Shown: one piece after another, positions 30,065-40,378 of the stretch | How the letters are laid out: each line of letters starts with the position of its first letter | How positions within the stretch are numbered: the first letter of the stretch is position 1 | Assembly (NCBI GenBank): GCA_023954075.1 | Contig: JAMLIV010000012.1 | Span: 25,218 to 89,217 of the forward strand | Direction: 5' to 3' | DNA: 64,000 nucleotides | Origin: Lysobacteraceae bacterium | GTDB lineage: Bacteria; Pseudomonadota; Gammaproteobacteria; Xanthomonadales; Xanthomonadaceae | Position numbers and translations under genes: made by a program | The notes under the pieces: model-generated | Told to the model about the DNA's origin: nothing | The model's input: the letters and a program-made list of their open reading frames with translations, nothing else | The model's database searches: none

Positions 30065-31597
30065 TCAAGGCTCCCGAAGGCGAGGCAGCGTGGTGCGCAT
30101 CGCCTCGATATAGTCTCGCGGAGACACCAGCTGCTCGCCGGCGGCGCGGGTGTAGTCGAGCAGGGGGCCGGCGGCGACCGTCATGATCACGCCGTAGCCC
30201 AGCAGCAGCACGATGGCCACCACTTCGCGCCGTGGCGCGCGGGTCGGCCTGGCCCGGGAAGGTGCGGCAGGTGCGGGCTCCGAGGGTACCAGCCAGAACA
30301 GCCGGCTGCCGGCGCGGGTCATCGCCACCAGCATGAAAAAACTGGTCGCCAGTACCGTACTCCATACCCAGGCGGTGTGGGGCGCGGGCGTGGCCATGAG
30401 CACGGTGAACTTGCCGATGAAGCCCGACAGTGGCGGCAGTCCGATCAGGGCGATGGCCGCCACGAAATACAGCCCGCCAGAAAGCCATGCGTCGCGGATC
30501 GGGAGCACGACGTTGGTGCGGTCGGTGATGCGGTGCCGGCGCACCAGGGCCACGATCAGGAACAGCGCCGCGGCGGCAAAGGTGCTGTGCGCAAGATAGT
30601 AGAGGCCCGCGCCGATGGCCTGCGCGGTAGCGAGGGAGAAGGCGATGAACAGGGTACCGGAAGACGCCAGCACCACGTAGCCGGCGAGGATGCGCAGGCG
30701 CACCGCGGCGAGGGTTCCCAGACCCGCCATCAGCAGGGTGGCGATGCCGGCCGGCAGCAGCCAGTCCCAGGCGAAGCCGGCCAGATCCCCCGCTTCGGCC
30801 CCGAACAGCAGCGAGAACACGCGCAGCACCGCGTAGGCACCGACCTTGGTCATGATCACCAGCAGCGCGGCGACCGCCGGCTGGGCGCGGCCGTAGGTGG
30901 CCGGCAGCCAGAGGTAGAGCGGCAGCACCGCGCCCTTGGCGCAGAACACCACCAGCAGCAGCCCGGCCGCCGCCTGCAGCAGGAAGCGGTCCTGCGGTGC
31001 CACGGTGGCCACGCCCGCCGCCAGTTCGGCCATGTTGAGCGTGCCCAGGAGTCCGTACATCATGCCGAGTCCGATCAGGAACAGGGTCGAGGCGGCGACG
31101 TTGAAAACGACGTAGTGGAAGCCGGTGCGGATGCGCCCGCCGCGTGCGCCGCTGAGCAGAAGGCCATAGGAGGCCGCCAGCAGGATCTCGAAGAACACGA
31201 ACAGGTTGAACAGGTCGCCGGTCAGGAAGGCACCGTTGAGGCCCATCAGCTGGAGCTGGAACAGGGCGTGGAAGTGCGGCGCGCGCCGGTCCCAGCCGCT
31301 GCTGGCATGCAGCAGGCAGGCCGCACCAAGCAGCGAGGTGACGAGCACCATCCAGGCCGACAGCCGATCGACCATCAGCGCTATGCCCAGCCGCGCCGGC
31401 CAGTCGCCGAGCAGATAGACGGTGATGTCCCCGGTATCGGCCTGGCGCACCAGCGCGATCGACAGAAGCAGCAGGCCGCCCGCGCCCAGCCAGGCCAGGG
31501 CGCGCTGCAACGCGATGCCGCGCCGCTCGACAAGGAGCATCAGTGCCGCCATGACCAGCGGCCACACGATCGGCAGTACCGGCAGGTGCGCGCTCAC
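30065..31597 (-). CDS. mrpD: Mrp-type cation/proton antiporter subunit D
   Basis: A 510-residue protein with about 14 membrane helices of the NuoL/M/N-like proton channel family. The PHFHALFQLQLMGLNGAFLTGDLFNLFVFFEILL segment contains the conserved Glu of the helix 5 region, and KGAVLPLYLWLPATYG carries the conserved Lys; FKASLF-like YLAHSTFAAAALF follows. Mrp-D context distinguishes it from respiratory NuoN. The start ATG 31597 overlaps mrpC by 4 bases. Confidence 0.93.
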   Translation of the reverse strand: MSAHLPVLPIVWPLVMAALMLLVERRGIALQRALAWLGAGGLLLLSIALVRQADTGDITVYLLGDWPARLGIALMVDRLSAWMVLVTSLLGAACLLHASSGWDRRAPHFHALFQLQLMGLNGAFLTGDLFNLFVFFEILLAASYGLLLSGARGGRIRTGFHYVVFNVAASTLFLIGLGMMYGLLGTLNMAELAAGVATVAPQDRFLLQAAAGLLLVVFCAKGAVLPLYLWLPATYGRAQPAVAALLVIMTKVGAYAVLRVFSLLFGAEAGDLAGFAWDWLLPAGIATLLMAGLGTLAAVRLRILAGYVVLASSGTLFIAFSLATAQAIGAGLYYLAHSTFAAAALFLIVALVRRHRITDRTNVVLPIRDAWLSGGLYFVAAIALIGLPPLSGFIGKFTVLMATPAPHTAWVWSTVLATSFFMLVAMTRAGSRLFWLVPSEPAPAAPSRARPTRAPRREVVAIVLLLGYGVIMTVAAGPLLDYTRAAGEQLVSPRDYIEAMRTTLPRLREP

Positions 31598-31947
31598 CGG
31601 TCGCGCTCCGCCGGCTCGGCACCGTCGACGTGGTCCACGCCGTTGTCGTGGCGCCCGCGTATCGCAAGCACCAGGATGATCGCGGTCATGGCAAACGAGA
31701 TCACGATGGCGGTGAGCACCAGCGCCTGCGGCAGCGGATCGACGTGGTTTTCAAGCGTCGCCGCGACGCCCTCGCGCAGCACCGGGGGCAGGCCGGGACG
31801 CAGCCGTCCGGCCGAGAAGATCAGCAGGTTGGTGGCGTAGGAAAGCAGGGTCAGGCCGAGGATCAGGTCGAAGCTGCGCGAGCGCAACAGCAGATAGACG
31901 CCGGCGGCGGTCAGGATGCCGATGGCGCTGGCGATCGCGATTTCCAT
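31594..31947 (-). CDS. mrpC: Mrp-type cation/proton antiporter subunit C
   Basis: A 117-residue NuoK-like protein with three membrane helices. GLTLLSYATNLLIFSAGR and DPLPQALVLTAIVISFAMTAIILVLA are the family motifs. A polar C-terminal tail follows. ATG 31947 shares one base with the stop of the large A subunit (ATG/TGA overlap). Confidence 0.93.
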   Translation of the reverse strand: MEIAIASAIGILTAAGVYLLLRSRSFDLILGLTLLSYATNLLIFSAGRLRPGLPPVLREGVAATLENHVDPLPQALVLTAIVISFAMTAIILVLAIRGRHDNGVDHVDGAEPAERDR

Positions 31948-34775
31948 CAGGCACGCCTCCCGCGCGAGTGCGCCGGGTCCGGGCGGCGGATCGTGGCGCG
32001 CCAGCTCTCGCGCGTGAGCGAGGGGCGCACGCCGCCGATGGTCGACAGGATCAGCATCGATGCGCCGAACACGACCAGGTACACGCCCAGGTCGAAGCCC
32101 ATCGCACTGGTCAGCGGCACGGGACCGATCAGCGGCAGCGACGGCGCGACATGGGCGCTGGTCAGGAAGGGAAGGCCCCGCAGCAGAGGTGCCAGTGCGG
32201 TCGCCGTGGCGATCAGCAGGCCTGCGCCGATGCAGCGCACGTAGTCGATGTGGAACTGCCGTTCGAAGGTCGTCATGCCCTGGATCAGGTATTGCAGCAG
32301 CACCGGGATCACCAGTACCAGCCCGGCGATGAAGCCACCGCCGGGCGCGTCATGCCCGCGCAGGAACAGGTAGATCGACACGGTCAGCGCGAGCGGGAAC
32401 ATGATCTGGCTCAGGTCCGCCGCCATCGGCAGCGACATCGGTGCCTCTTCGACCTTTTCCTCGGGGGCCAGGCGCGTGCGCTTGAGCAGGGCGTGGACGA
32501 TGAGCGCCGCGATGGCGAACACGGTGATTTCGCCGAAGGTGTCGAAGCCGCGGAAATCCACCAGGATCACGTTGACGACATTGTGGCCGTGTCCTTCGGG
32601 CAGGGCGCGCGCCAGCATCTCGCCGGCCATGGTCCGGCTTGGCCGCCCGAGCATGGCCCATGCCAGGCTGGCGGTGCCCAGCCCCGCCGCCAGCGCGATG
32701 GCGATATCGCGCCAGCGCCGCGCCGGCGAGGGACCGGCGAGCGACTCCTTGGGCAGGTAGTTGAGCGCCAGCAGCATCAGGGCGAGAGTCACCATTTCCA
32801 CCATGATCTGGGTGAGCGCGAGATCGGGTGCCGAGAAGTAAACGAATACCAGGCTCACCATCAGGCCCACCGAGCCGAGCAGGATCACCGCGATCAGCCG
32901 CTGGCGGAAGTTCGCCAGCGTGGCCAGGGTTCCGGTCACCAGGATCAGCCACGCAATCCACCCCAGCAGCGGCAGGGACGCGAAGCTTTCGCGCGTCGGT
33001 AGTACCGGCATCAGGCCCGAGGCCGCCATCGGCGCGGCCCCCAGGATCAGCGCGACGAACACCAGCAGGAACAGGCTGCGCTGCACGCTGCCGTTGGCGA
33101 TGGCGCGGGTGAAGCGGTCGCCGAACGCGAACAAGCGTTCGACGTTGAGCTGGAAAAGGCGACGCCCGAGCGACTCGCGCACGATCGCATGCAGGTCGAG
33201 CAGGCGGTTGAGCCCGAAGTAGAGCGCCACGCCGCCGACCAGCCCGATCAGGCTCATGAAGAAGGGCCGGTTGAATCCGTGCCAGACTGCCAGGCTGTAG
33301 CCGGGCACGCTGTCGCCCAGCACCGCGAATGCCGCCGACTTGAGCAGTGGTCCCACGGTCCATGCCGGTGCCATGCCCACCGCCAGGCAGGCCACCACCA
33401 GCACCTCCACCGGCAGCTTCATCCAGCGCGGTGATTCGTGCGGCGCTTCCTCCAGCGCGCGCGGCCCCCGGCCGAAGAAGGTCTCGTGCACGAAGCGCAG
33501 GCTGTAGGCCACGCCCAGCATCGCCGCCAGCACCGCTGCGGCGGTCATCAGGTCGCGCATGGTGTCGTTGGCGCTGATGTCGAGCGCCTGGGCGAAGAAC
33601 ATTTCCTTGCTCAGGAAGCCGTTGAGCAGAGGCACCCCCGCCATCGCCAGCGAGGCGATGATCGCCAGCGTGCTGGTGACGGGCATGAAACGCCGCAGGT
33701 TCCCCAGCCGGCGCATGTCGCGCGTGCCGGTTTCGTGGTCGATGATGCCCGCCGCCATGAACAGCGAAGCCTTGAAGGTGGCGTGATTGAGGATGTGGAA
33801 CAGGCCGGCGACCAGCGCCATCGGCGAGGACAGGCCGAACAGCAGGGTGATGAGGCCCAGGTGCGAGATCGTCGAGTAGGCGAGCAGGCCCTTGATGTCA
33901 TGCTGGAAAATCGCGTACCAGGCTCCCAGCAGCAGGGTCAGCGCACCGATGCCGCTGACGATGTAGAAGAACATGTCGGTGCCGGCCAGCACCGGGTGCA
34001 GGCGCGCCAGCAGGAAGACGCCGGCCTTCACCATGGTGGCCGAGTGCAGGTAGGCGGAGACCGGCGTGGGCGCGGCCATCGCGTGCGGCAGCCAGAAGTG
34101 GAACGGGAACTGCGCGCTCTTGGTGAATGCGCCCAGCAGCACCAGTCCGAGGATCCAGGGGTAGTTCGCGCTGGCGCGGATCGCATCGCCTGCCGCCAGC
34201 ACCACGTCCAGATCGAAGCTGCCCACTTCGCGCCCGATCAGCAGCACGCCGGCCAGCAGCGCGAAGCCGCCGCCGCCGGTGATCGCCAGCGCCATCTTCG
34301 CGCCTTCCCGCGCATCCTCGCGCTGCGACCAGTAGCCGATGAGGAGGAACGAACTGATGCTGGTCATCTCCCAGAACACCACCATCACCAGCAGGTTGCC
34401 CGACATCACCAGTCCCAGCATGGAGCCCATGAAGAGCAGCAGGAAGGCGAAGAAGCGCGGTGCGCTGTCCTCCTCGTCGAGGTAGTAGCGCGCGTACATC
34501 ACCACCAGCGCACCGATCCCCAGCACCATCAGCGTGAACATCCATGCCAGCCCGTCCAGGCGCAGGCTCAGCAGGAGACCCACCTGCGGTGCCCAGGCCA
34601 GGGTGGCGGTGGGTACATCGCCATCCAGTATCGTGGGGCGCAGCGGCAGCAGCATGGCGATGGCGAGCAGCGGGGCGAGGCCGGCCAGCCAGCCGATGAC
34701 CCGCCGCGAGGCGCGGTGGGACAGCGCGACCAGTACCGCGGCGAGGAAGGGCGTGGCAAGGGCCAGGAACAGCAT
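31947..34775 (-). CDS. mrpA: Mrp/Pha-type antiporter subunit A fused to subunit B
   Basis: A 942-residue membrane protein. The first 700 or so residues are the NuoL-like MrpA with many helices (QFPFHFWLPHAMAAPTPVSAYLHSATMVKAG, the proton-channel signature), followed by the MrpA-specific C-terminal module. From about residue 790 the sequence is MrpB (FPLALTVSIYLFLRGHDAPGGGFIAGLVL). No separate mrpB gene exists, so this is a six-gene group 2 (PhaAB-type) operon. ATG 34775 is chosen over the more distal ATG 34808 because a GGAG lies 6 bases upstream and MLFLALATPF is a normal N-terminus. Confidence 0.94.
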   Translation of the reverse strand: MLFLALATPFLAAVLVALSHRASRRVIGWLAGLAPLLAIAMLLPLRPTILDGDVPTATLAWAPQVGLLLSLRLDGLAWMFTLMVLGIGALVVMYARYYLDEEDSAPRFFAFLLLFMGSMLGLVMSGNLLVMVVFWEMTSISSFLLIGYWSQREDAREGAKMALAITGGGGFALLAGVLLIGREVGSFDLDVVLAAGDAIRASANYPWILGLVLLGAFTKSAQFPFHFWLPHAMAAPTPVSAYLHSATMVKAGVFLLARLHPVLAGTDMFFYIVSGIGALTLLLGAWYAIFQHDIKGLLAYSTISHLGLITLLFGLSSPMALVAGLFHILNHATFKASLFMAAGIIDHETGTRDMRRLGNLRRFMPVTSTLAIIASLAMAGVPLLNGFLSKEMFFAQALDISANDTMRDLMTAAAVLAAMLGVAYSLRFVHETFFGRGPRALEEAPHESPRWMKLPVEVLVVACLAVGMAPAWTVGPLLKSAAFAVLGDSVPGYSLAVWHGFNRPFFMSLIGLVGGVALYFGLNRLLDLHAIVRESLGRRLFQLNVERLFAFGDRFTRAIANGSVQRSLFLLVFVALILGAAPMAASGLMPVLPTRESFASLPLLGWIAWLILVTGTLATLANFRQRLIAVILLGSVGLMVSLVFVYFSAPDLALTQIMVEMVTLALMLLALNYLPKESLAGPSPARRWRDIAIALAAGLGTASLAWAMLGRPSRTMAGEMLARALPEGHGHNVVNVILVDFRGFDTFGEITVFAIAALIVHALLKRTRLAPEEKVEEAPMSLPMAADLSQIMFPLALTVSIYLFLRGHDAPGGGFIAGLVLVIPVLLQYLIQGMTTFERQFHIDYVRCIGAGLLIATATALAPLLRGLPFLTSAHVAPSLPLIGPVPLTSAMGFDLGVYLVVFGASMLILSTIGGVRPSLTRESWRATIRRPDPAHSRGRRA

Positions 34776-34877
34776 CAGGCGCTCCGGATCGCGGGTCGGG
34801 CACGGCACCAGCCTCGCCGCGGCGCGGCGTCCACGGTGCCGCGCGCCGGGCAGGCGAGCGGCCGTCCGGCGCTGGCC

Positions 34878-35555
34878 TCAGACCCGGGCATCGGGGTTCG
34901 GCGTGGCGAGGCGGGCCTCCAGTACGGCGATGCGCGCCTCGAGCGCTTCGATCCGCCCGAGCAGTCCGGTCGGTGCGCCGGCGGACGAAGGCCGCGCGGC
35001 GGCCGCGACCGCCTCCATATCCACCGGACCGCACAAGAGGTGCGTCCAGCGGTCTTCACGCTGGCCCGCGGTACGCGGCAGCAGGGTCGCCAGCACCGGG
35101 TTGCGCTGGGCGAGGCGTTCGAGCGCATGGCGCACTTCGTCCACCGTGGCAAAGCGGCCGATCCGCTCGCTGCGGGTGAATATCTCGTTGAGGGTCTGCG
35201 GGCCGCGCAGCATCAGCATGCACAGCACGGCCTGCTGCTGGCTCGTGACGCCATAGGCCTGTGTGAAGCGATGCTCCCAGCGCTGCGCGCGCGCAGCGTG
35301 CTGGCTGCGCACCATCTGGCGCGTTTCGAGCTGGCGCAGTGCGTGGCCAACCTCGCCTGAAGACAGGTCCATCAGCGGATCGCGGCTGGTTTTCTGGTTG
35401 CAGGCCAGGGTCAGCGCGTTCTCTGTCAGCGGATACTGGTCCGGCGTGGTGGCTTCCTTTTCGATCAGGGAGCCGAGGACGCGGGCCTCGATCGGAGAGA
35501 GACGCAGGGCTTCAGGCAACGTGGCGGCATCGGCGGTAACGTCGGTGTCGTTCAT
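34878..35555 (-). CDS. YceH family protein (DUF480)
   Basis: A 225-residue protein of the YceH/DUF480 family, which folds as two winged-helix-like domains. LSPIEARVLGSLIEKEATTPDQYPLTENALTLACNQKTSRDP is the strongly conserved N-terminal signature; RGPQTLNEIFTRSERIGRF lies in the second domain, and the C-terminus is a short coiled coil (RIEALEARIAVLEARL). Molecular function is unknown. The start ATG 35555 gives the family-length protein; a longer frame to 35654 is not needed. It lies upstream of the antiporter operon, same strand, with a 102-base gap. Confidence 0.88.
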   Translation of the reverse strand: MNDTDVTADAATLPEALRLSPIEARVLGSLIEKEATTPDQYPLTENALTLACNQKTSRDPLMDLSSGEVGHALRQLETRQMVRSQHAARAQRWEHRFTQAYGVTSQQQAVLCMLMLRGPQTLNEIFTRSERIGRFATVDEVRHALERLAQRNPVLATLLPRTAGQREDRWTHLLCGPVDMEAVAAAARPSSAGAPTGLLGRIEALEARIAVLEARLATPNPDARV

Positions 35556-35584
35556 CGCGGCATTTTCGGCGGTTGCGGAGCGTG

Positions 35585-35614
35585 AACATAGAGCCTTCGC
35601 GTGCTGCACCGCAA
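35585..35614 (-). promoter_or_regulatory. Candidate promoter of yceH
   Basis: Minus-strand TTGCGG (35614-35609) and TATGTT (35590-35585) with an 18-base spacer, about 30 bases ahead of the yceH start. Half-matches only; position supports it. Confidence 0.4.
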
Positions 35615-35726
35615 GGGCGGGCGCAGGATTTCGCGCTAAAAACCGGCGGGGCAATGGCGGTCCGATCGAACCGCCGGGCTAGAATGCGCCCCCCCTGCCC
35701 GGGCCATGTTTCCTTCGAGCCACGCC

Positions 35727-37667
35727 ATGATTTCCTTTCGCAACTTCGCGCTGCGCCGCGGCCCGCGCCTGCTGCTGTCGCAGGTGGATCTGGCCCTGCA
35801 CGCCGGCTGGCGGGTGGGCGTCATCGGGCGCAACGGCTGCGGCAAGTCGAGCCTGTTCGCCGCGCTGATGGGCGAGTTGGAGGCCGATTCGGGCGCGCTT
35901 GAGCTGCCGGCGCGGCTGCGGATCGCCTCGGTCGCGCAGGAAACCCCGTCGCTGCCCGACGCCGCGCTGGACTTCGTGATCGGCGGCGACGCCGCGGTGG
36001 CGCAGGCGCTGCGCGAGGAAGCCGATGCCACCGCGCGCGAGGACTTCGAGGCCGTGGCGATCGCGCACCAGCGCCTGGGCGATCTGGGCGGCTATGACGC
36101 CGCGGCCCGCGCCGGGCGCCTGCTGCACGGCCTGGGCTTTGCGCCGGAAACCCATGCGCGCGCCGTTTCCACGTTTTCCGGCGGCTGGCGCGTGCGGCTC
36201 AACCTGGCGCGCGCGCTGATGACGCCCAGCGACCTGCTGCTGCTCGACGAACCCACCAACCACCTGGATCTGGACGCGGTGCTGTGGCTGGAGCAGTGGC
36301 TGCTCAAGTATCCCGGCATGCTGATGCTGATCAGCCACGACCGCGAGTTCCTCGACGGGGTCGCCAGCCACATCCTGCACCTCCACGACGGCCGCGCGAA
36401 GCTCTACGCCGGCGACTACACCAGCTTCGAGCGCCAGCGCGCCGAGCAATTGCGCCAGCAGCAGATCGCGCACGACAAGGAGCAGGCCGAGCGCGCCCAC
36501 CTGCAGGCCTTCATCGACCGCTTCCGCGCCAAGGCGACCAAGGCCAGGCAGGCCCAGTCGCGCATGAAGCGGCTGGAAAAGCTCGCCGGCACCGAAGCGG
36601 TGCGCGCCGAGCGCGCCCTGCACATCGCCTTCGCCGAGCCGGCAAAGCTGCCGACCTCGCTGGTGCGGCTGGCGGGCGCCGAATGCGGGTATGGGCCTGC
36701 GGCCCGGGATTCGGGATTTGGGATTCGGGATTCGATGCAGCAAGAACTGCCGGCTCTTGCCAATCCCCAATCTCCAATCCCGAATCCCGGGCACATAGTG
36801 CTCCATGGCGTGGACTTCGGCCTCGAATCGGGCGACCGCATCGGCCTGCTCGGGCCGAACGGGGCGGGCAAGTCGACGCTGGTGAAGTCCCTGGTGGGTG
36901 AGCTGCCGCTGCTGGCGGGCGAGCGCAGCGCGCACCCGGATCTTCGCATCGGCTACTTCGCCCAGCACACGGTGGAATCGCTGCACGCCGGCCTCAGCCC
37001 GATGGAACACCTGCGCCTGCTGGCTCCCGGCGAAGGGCAGCAGGCGTTCCGCGACTTCCTCGGGCGCTGGAACTTCGCCGGCGACCGTGCCTTCGAACCG
37101 GTGGACGGATTTTCCGGCGGCGAGCGCGCGCGCCTGGCGCTGGCGCTGATCGCCTGGCAGCGCCCCAACCTGCTGCTGCTGGACGAACCCACCAACCACC
37201 TCGATCTGGACATGCGCGAGGCGCTCGCCGAGGCGCTGTCGGATTTTTCCGGCGCGATCGTGCTGGTCAGCCACGACCGCCACCTGATCGGCCTGGTGTG
37301 CGACCGCTTCTGGCGCGTGGCGAACGGGCGAGTGGAGGAGTTCGACGGCGATCTGGACGCCTATGCCGCCTGGCTGCGCAGCCGGGCCGCTGACGGCGAG
37401 GCCGCGCCGAAGGCGGTAAAAGCTCCCGCAGCGAAAGCCGCGCCGGCGCGGCGCGGGCCCGATCCCGCCATCGCGCGCCGGATCAGGCGCATCGAATCGC
37501 GGCTGGAGGAAATCCGCGGCGCGCGCGCCGCGGTGGAGGCGGCGCTGGCCGACCCTGCCCTGTACGAGACCCACGGCGCGCAGCGCGTCGCCGAGCTCGG
37601 CTTCGAGCAGGCCAGCCTCGCGCGCGAGCAGGATGCGCTGGAAACCGAATGGCTCGATCTGGCTTGA
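35727..37667 (+). CDS. ABC-F family ATPase (YheS-like ribosome-associated protein)
   Basis: A 646-residue protein with two ABC domains and no membrane segment. First NBD: GRNGCGKSS, FSGGWRVRLNLARAL, LLLLDEPTNHLDLD; the inter-domain linker RFRAKATKARQAQSRMKRLEKL; second NBD: GPNGAGKST, FSGGERARLALAL, LLLLDEPTNHLDLD; then a C-terminal coiled coil. ABC-F proteins act at the ribosomal E site. E. coli YheS is about 637 residues. The stretch from about residue 326 to 355 is encoded by a palindromic repeat inserted in frame just before the second NBD. ATG 35727 (MISFRNFAL) is chosen over 35706; a TAGAAT -10-like element lies at 35680-35685. Confidence 0.93.
   Translation: MISFRNFALRRGPRLLLSQVDLALHAGWRVGVIGRNGCGKSSLFAALMGELEADSGALELPARLRIASVAQETPSLPDAALDFVIGGDAAVAQALREEADATAREDFEAVAIAHQRLGDLGGYDAAARAGRLLHGLGFAPETHARAVSTFSGGWRVRLNLARALMTPSDLLLLDEPTNHLDLDAVLWLEQWLLKYPGMLMLISHDREFLDGVASHILHLHDGRAKLYAGDYTSFERQRAEQLRQQQIAHDKEQAERAHLQAFIDRFRAKATKARQAQSRMKRLEKLAGTEAVRAERALHIAFAEPAKLPTSLVRLAGAECGYGPAARDSGFGIRDSMQQELPALANPQSPIPNPGHIVLHGVDFGLESGDRIGLLGPNGAGKSTLVKSLVGELPLLAGERSAHPDLRIGYFAQHTVESLHAGLSPMEHLRLLAPGEGQQAFRDFLGRWNFAGDRAFEPVDGFSGGERARLALALIAWQRPNLLLLDEPTNHLDLDMREALAEALSDFSGAIVLVSHDRHLIGLVCDRFWRVANGRVEEFDGDLDAYAAWLRSRAADGEAAPKAVKAPAAKAAPARRGPDPAIARRIRRIESRLEEIRGARAAVEAALADPALYETHGAQRVAELGFEQASLAREQDALETEWLDLA
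36703..36791. repeat. Dispersed palindromic repeat inserted in frame in the ABC-F gene
   Basis: Left arm 36703-36734 is built of repeated GGGATTCGGGATT units; right arm 36761-36791 is its inverted copy ending CGAATCCCGGG. Outer CCCGGGATTCGGGATT matches the reverse complement of the right end exactly. The reading frame passes through without a stop, adding about 30 residues (RDSGFGIRDS and NPQSPIPNPG). Confidence 0.9.
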
Positions 37668-37729
37668 TTTTCCCCGTGCCGCCCCCACGGTGGCAGATTG
37701 TTTCCCTCTTTTCCGATGCCTGCACCGAC

Positions 37730-38044
37730 ATGCCGATCTACGCCTTCCACTGCAACGCCTGCGGGCACGAGTTCGACCGCCTGCAGAAGCTCTCCGATCC
37801 GGATCCTGACGCCTGCCCGGCCTGTGGCCAAGCCGCGCCGCGCCGCCTGCTGAGCGCGCCGCAGTTCCGCCTCGCGGGCGGTGGCTGGTACGAAACCGAC
37901 TTCAAGAAGGACGGCGAGAAAAAGCACAATCTCGCCGATTCGGGCGGCGCTGGCGACAAGGCCGCGGCACCCGAACCGGCCGCCAAGCCTGCCGCGGCAG
38001 CGGCCGCTCCGGCCGCACCCGCCTCCGCCTCCGCCTCCGAGTGA
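37730..38044 (+). CDS. FmdB-type zinc-ribbon protein
   Basis: A 104-residue protein. MPIYAFHCNACGHEFDRLQKLSDPD followed by CPACGQ gives the two CxxC knuckles of the FmdB/CxxC_CXXC_SSSS zinc ribbon. After the family segment GGGWYETDFK the tail is low-complexity Ala/Pro. The function is unknown; in other bacteria such proteins are encoded near formamidase or aspartyl-tRNA synthetase genes. The frame is open from 37649 across the ABC-F stop, but ATG 37730 begins the conserved domain and is preferred. Confidence 0.88.
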   Translation: MPIYAFHCNACGHEFDRLQKLSDPDPDACPACGQAAPRRLLSAPQFRLAGGGWYETDFKKDGEKKHNLADSGGAGDKAAAPEPAAKPAAAAAAPAAPASASASE

Positions 38045-38066
38045 AACCGCCTGCCGCGGGCGCGTC

Positions 38067-38999
38067 TCAGCGCAGGATCGTGTCCGGCAGCGCGCTGCAG
38101 GCGAACACCAGGAACTGCTGGAAGGCGTAGGGCACCTGCGGCAGCACATCTTCGCGCCGCGTCACCAGTCCGACTTCCATCGGCGGAACCAGATCGGCGA
38201 CCATGCGGCTCTCGATGCGCCGGCCTTCCAGCGACAGCGGCCGGTAGACGATGTCCGACAGGATGGTGACGCCGAAGCCGTGCGCCACCAGGCCGCGCAG
38301 CGCCTCCAGCGTGGAGGTGCGGAAGGCGACGTTGGGCGCAAGGCCGGCGGCCTGCCAGTAGCGCATCGAGGAAGCCTCGCCCTCGTCCACCGTCAGGAGG
38401 ATGTAGGGCCAGGGCGCGATGTCGGCCAGCCGGATCTGCGCCAGTGCCGCCAGCGGATGATCCTGCGCCATCCACAGCTGGCGGTGCGAGCGCGCCAGCA
38501 CCTGGTGGCGCAGCGGCGAATCCGGGCGCATGTTCGAGGTGATGCACAGGCCCATGTCCAGATCGCCCTCGGCCACGCCCTTTTCGATGCTGGGCCGGTC
38601 CATGTCGATCAGATCGATCTCCACCTTGGGATAGTCGCGCCGGAAGCGGGCGAGCAGGGCCGGGAGGAAATAGCCCAGCACCGTGTACGACGCGCCCACG
38701 CGCACCACGCCCGACAGCGCCTCGCCGAAAAACAGCGGCTCGCTCAGCGCATCCTGCAGGGCGTCCAGCGCGTGGGCCACGTGCTGGTGGAAGCGGTGCC
38801 CGGCGGCGGTGGGCACTACGCCATGCGGCTGGCGTTCGAACAGATCGGTGCCCACGATCGCTTCCAACTGCGCGATGGCCGTGGTCACGACCGACTGCGA
38901 AACCTGCAGCCGGCGCGCGGCCAGCGAGAACTGGCCCAGTTCGGCGGCGGCGACGAAGTAGCGCAGCTGCCGCAGCGAGAGATTGGGCGGAAGTGCCAT
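38067..38999 (-). CDS. LysR-family transcriptional regulator
   Basis: A 310-residue regulator: N-terminal winged helix-turn-helix (residues about 8-67, SLRQLRYFVAAAELGQFSLAARRLQVSQSVVTTAIAQLE) and a two-lobed effector-binding domain typical of the family. It is divergent from the branched-chain keto acid dehydrogenase operon, with a 144-base shared promoter region. By the usual rule for LysR pairs it probably controls that operon, perhaps in response to a branched-chain keto acid or amino acid; this is inference. Known bkd regulators are of other families (Lrp-like BkdR in Pseudomonas). Confidence 0.9.
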   Translation of the reverse strand: MALPPNLSLRQLRYFVAAAELGQFSLAARRLQVSQSVVTTAIAQLEAIVGTDLFERQPHGVVPTAAGHRFHQHVAHALDALQDALSEPLFFGEALSGVVRVGASYTVLGYFLPALLARFRRDYPKVEIDLIDMDRPSIEKGVAEGDLDMGLCITSNMRPDSPLRHQVLARSHRQLWMAQDHPLAALAQIRLADIAPWPYILLTVDEGEASSMRYWQAAGLAPNVAFRTSTLEALRGLVAHGFGVTILSDIVYRPLSLEGRRIESRMVADLVPPMEVGLVTRREDVLPQVPYAFQQFLVFACSALPDTILR

Positions 39000-39034
39000 G
39001 GCTTTTTCAGATACCAGAAAGGGCTAATCCAGAT

Positions 39035-39063
39035 TTTACGATATCGAGCGCAGGCTCTAAACT
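39035..39063 (+). promoter_or_regulatory. Candidate promoter of the bkd operon
   Basis: TTTACG (39035-39040) and TAAACT (39058-39063) with a 17-base spacer. A CGATATCG palindrome (39039-39046) lies at the -35, where LysR-type activators often bind. Matches are 4 of 6 for each hexamer. Confidence 0.4.
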
Positions 39064-39074
39064 TGTGCGGTTAA

Positions 39075-40376
<1,302 letters not shown>

Positions 40377-40378
40377 CC

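Noticed and set aside
29650..31840. A 714-codon plus-strand frame opposite the mrpD-mrpE genes
   Set aside because: It is an antisense shadow rich in Arg/His/Gln; the minus strand encodes a continuous set of membrane subunits with family motifs.
35706..35726. ATG 35706 as start of the ABC-F gene
   Set aside because: It would leave only about 14 bases of leader after the TAGAAT element, and homologues begin at the MISF methionine (35727).
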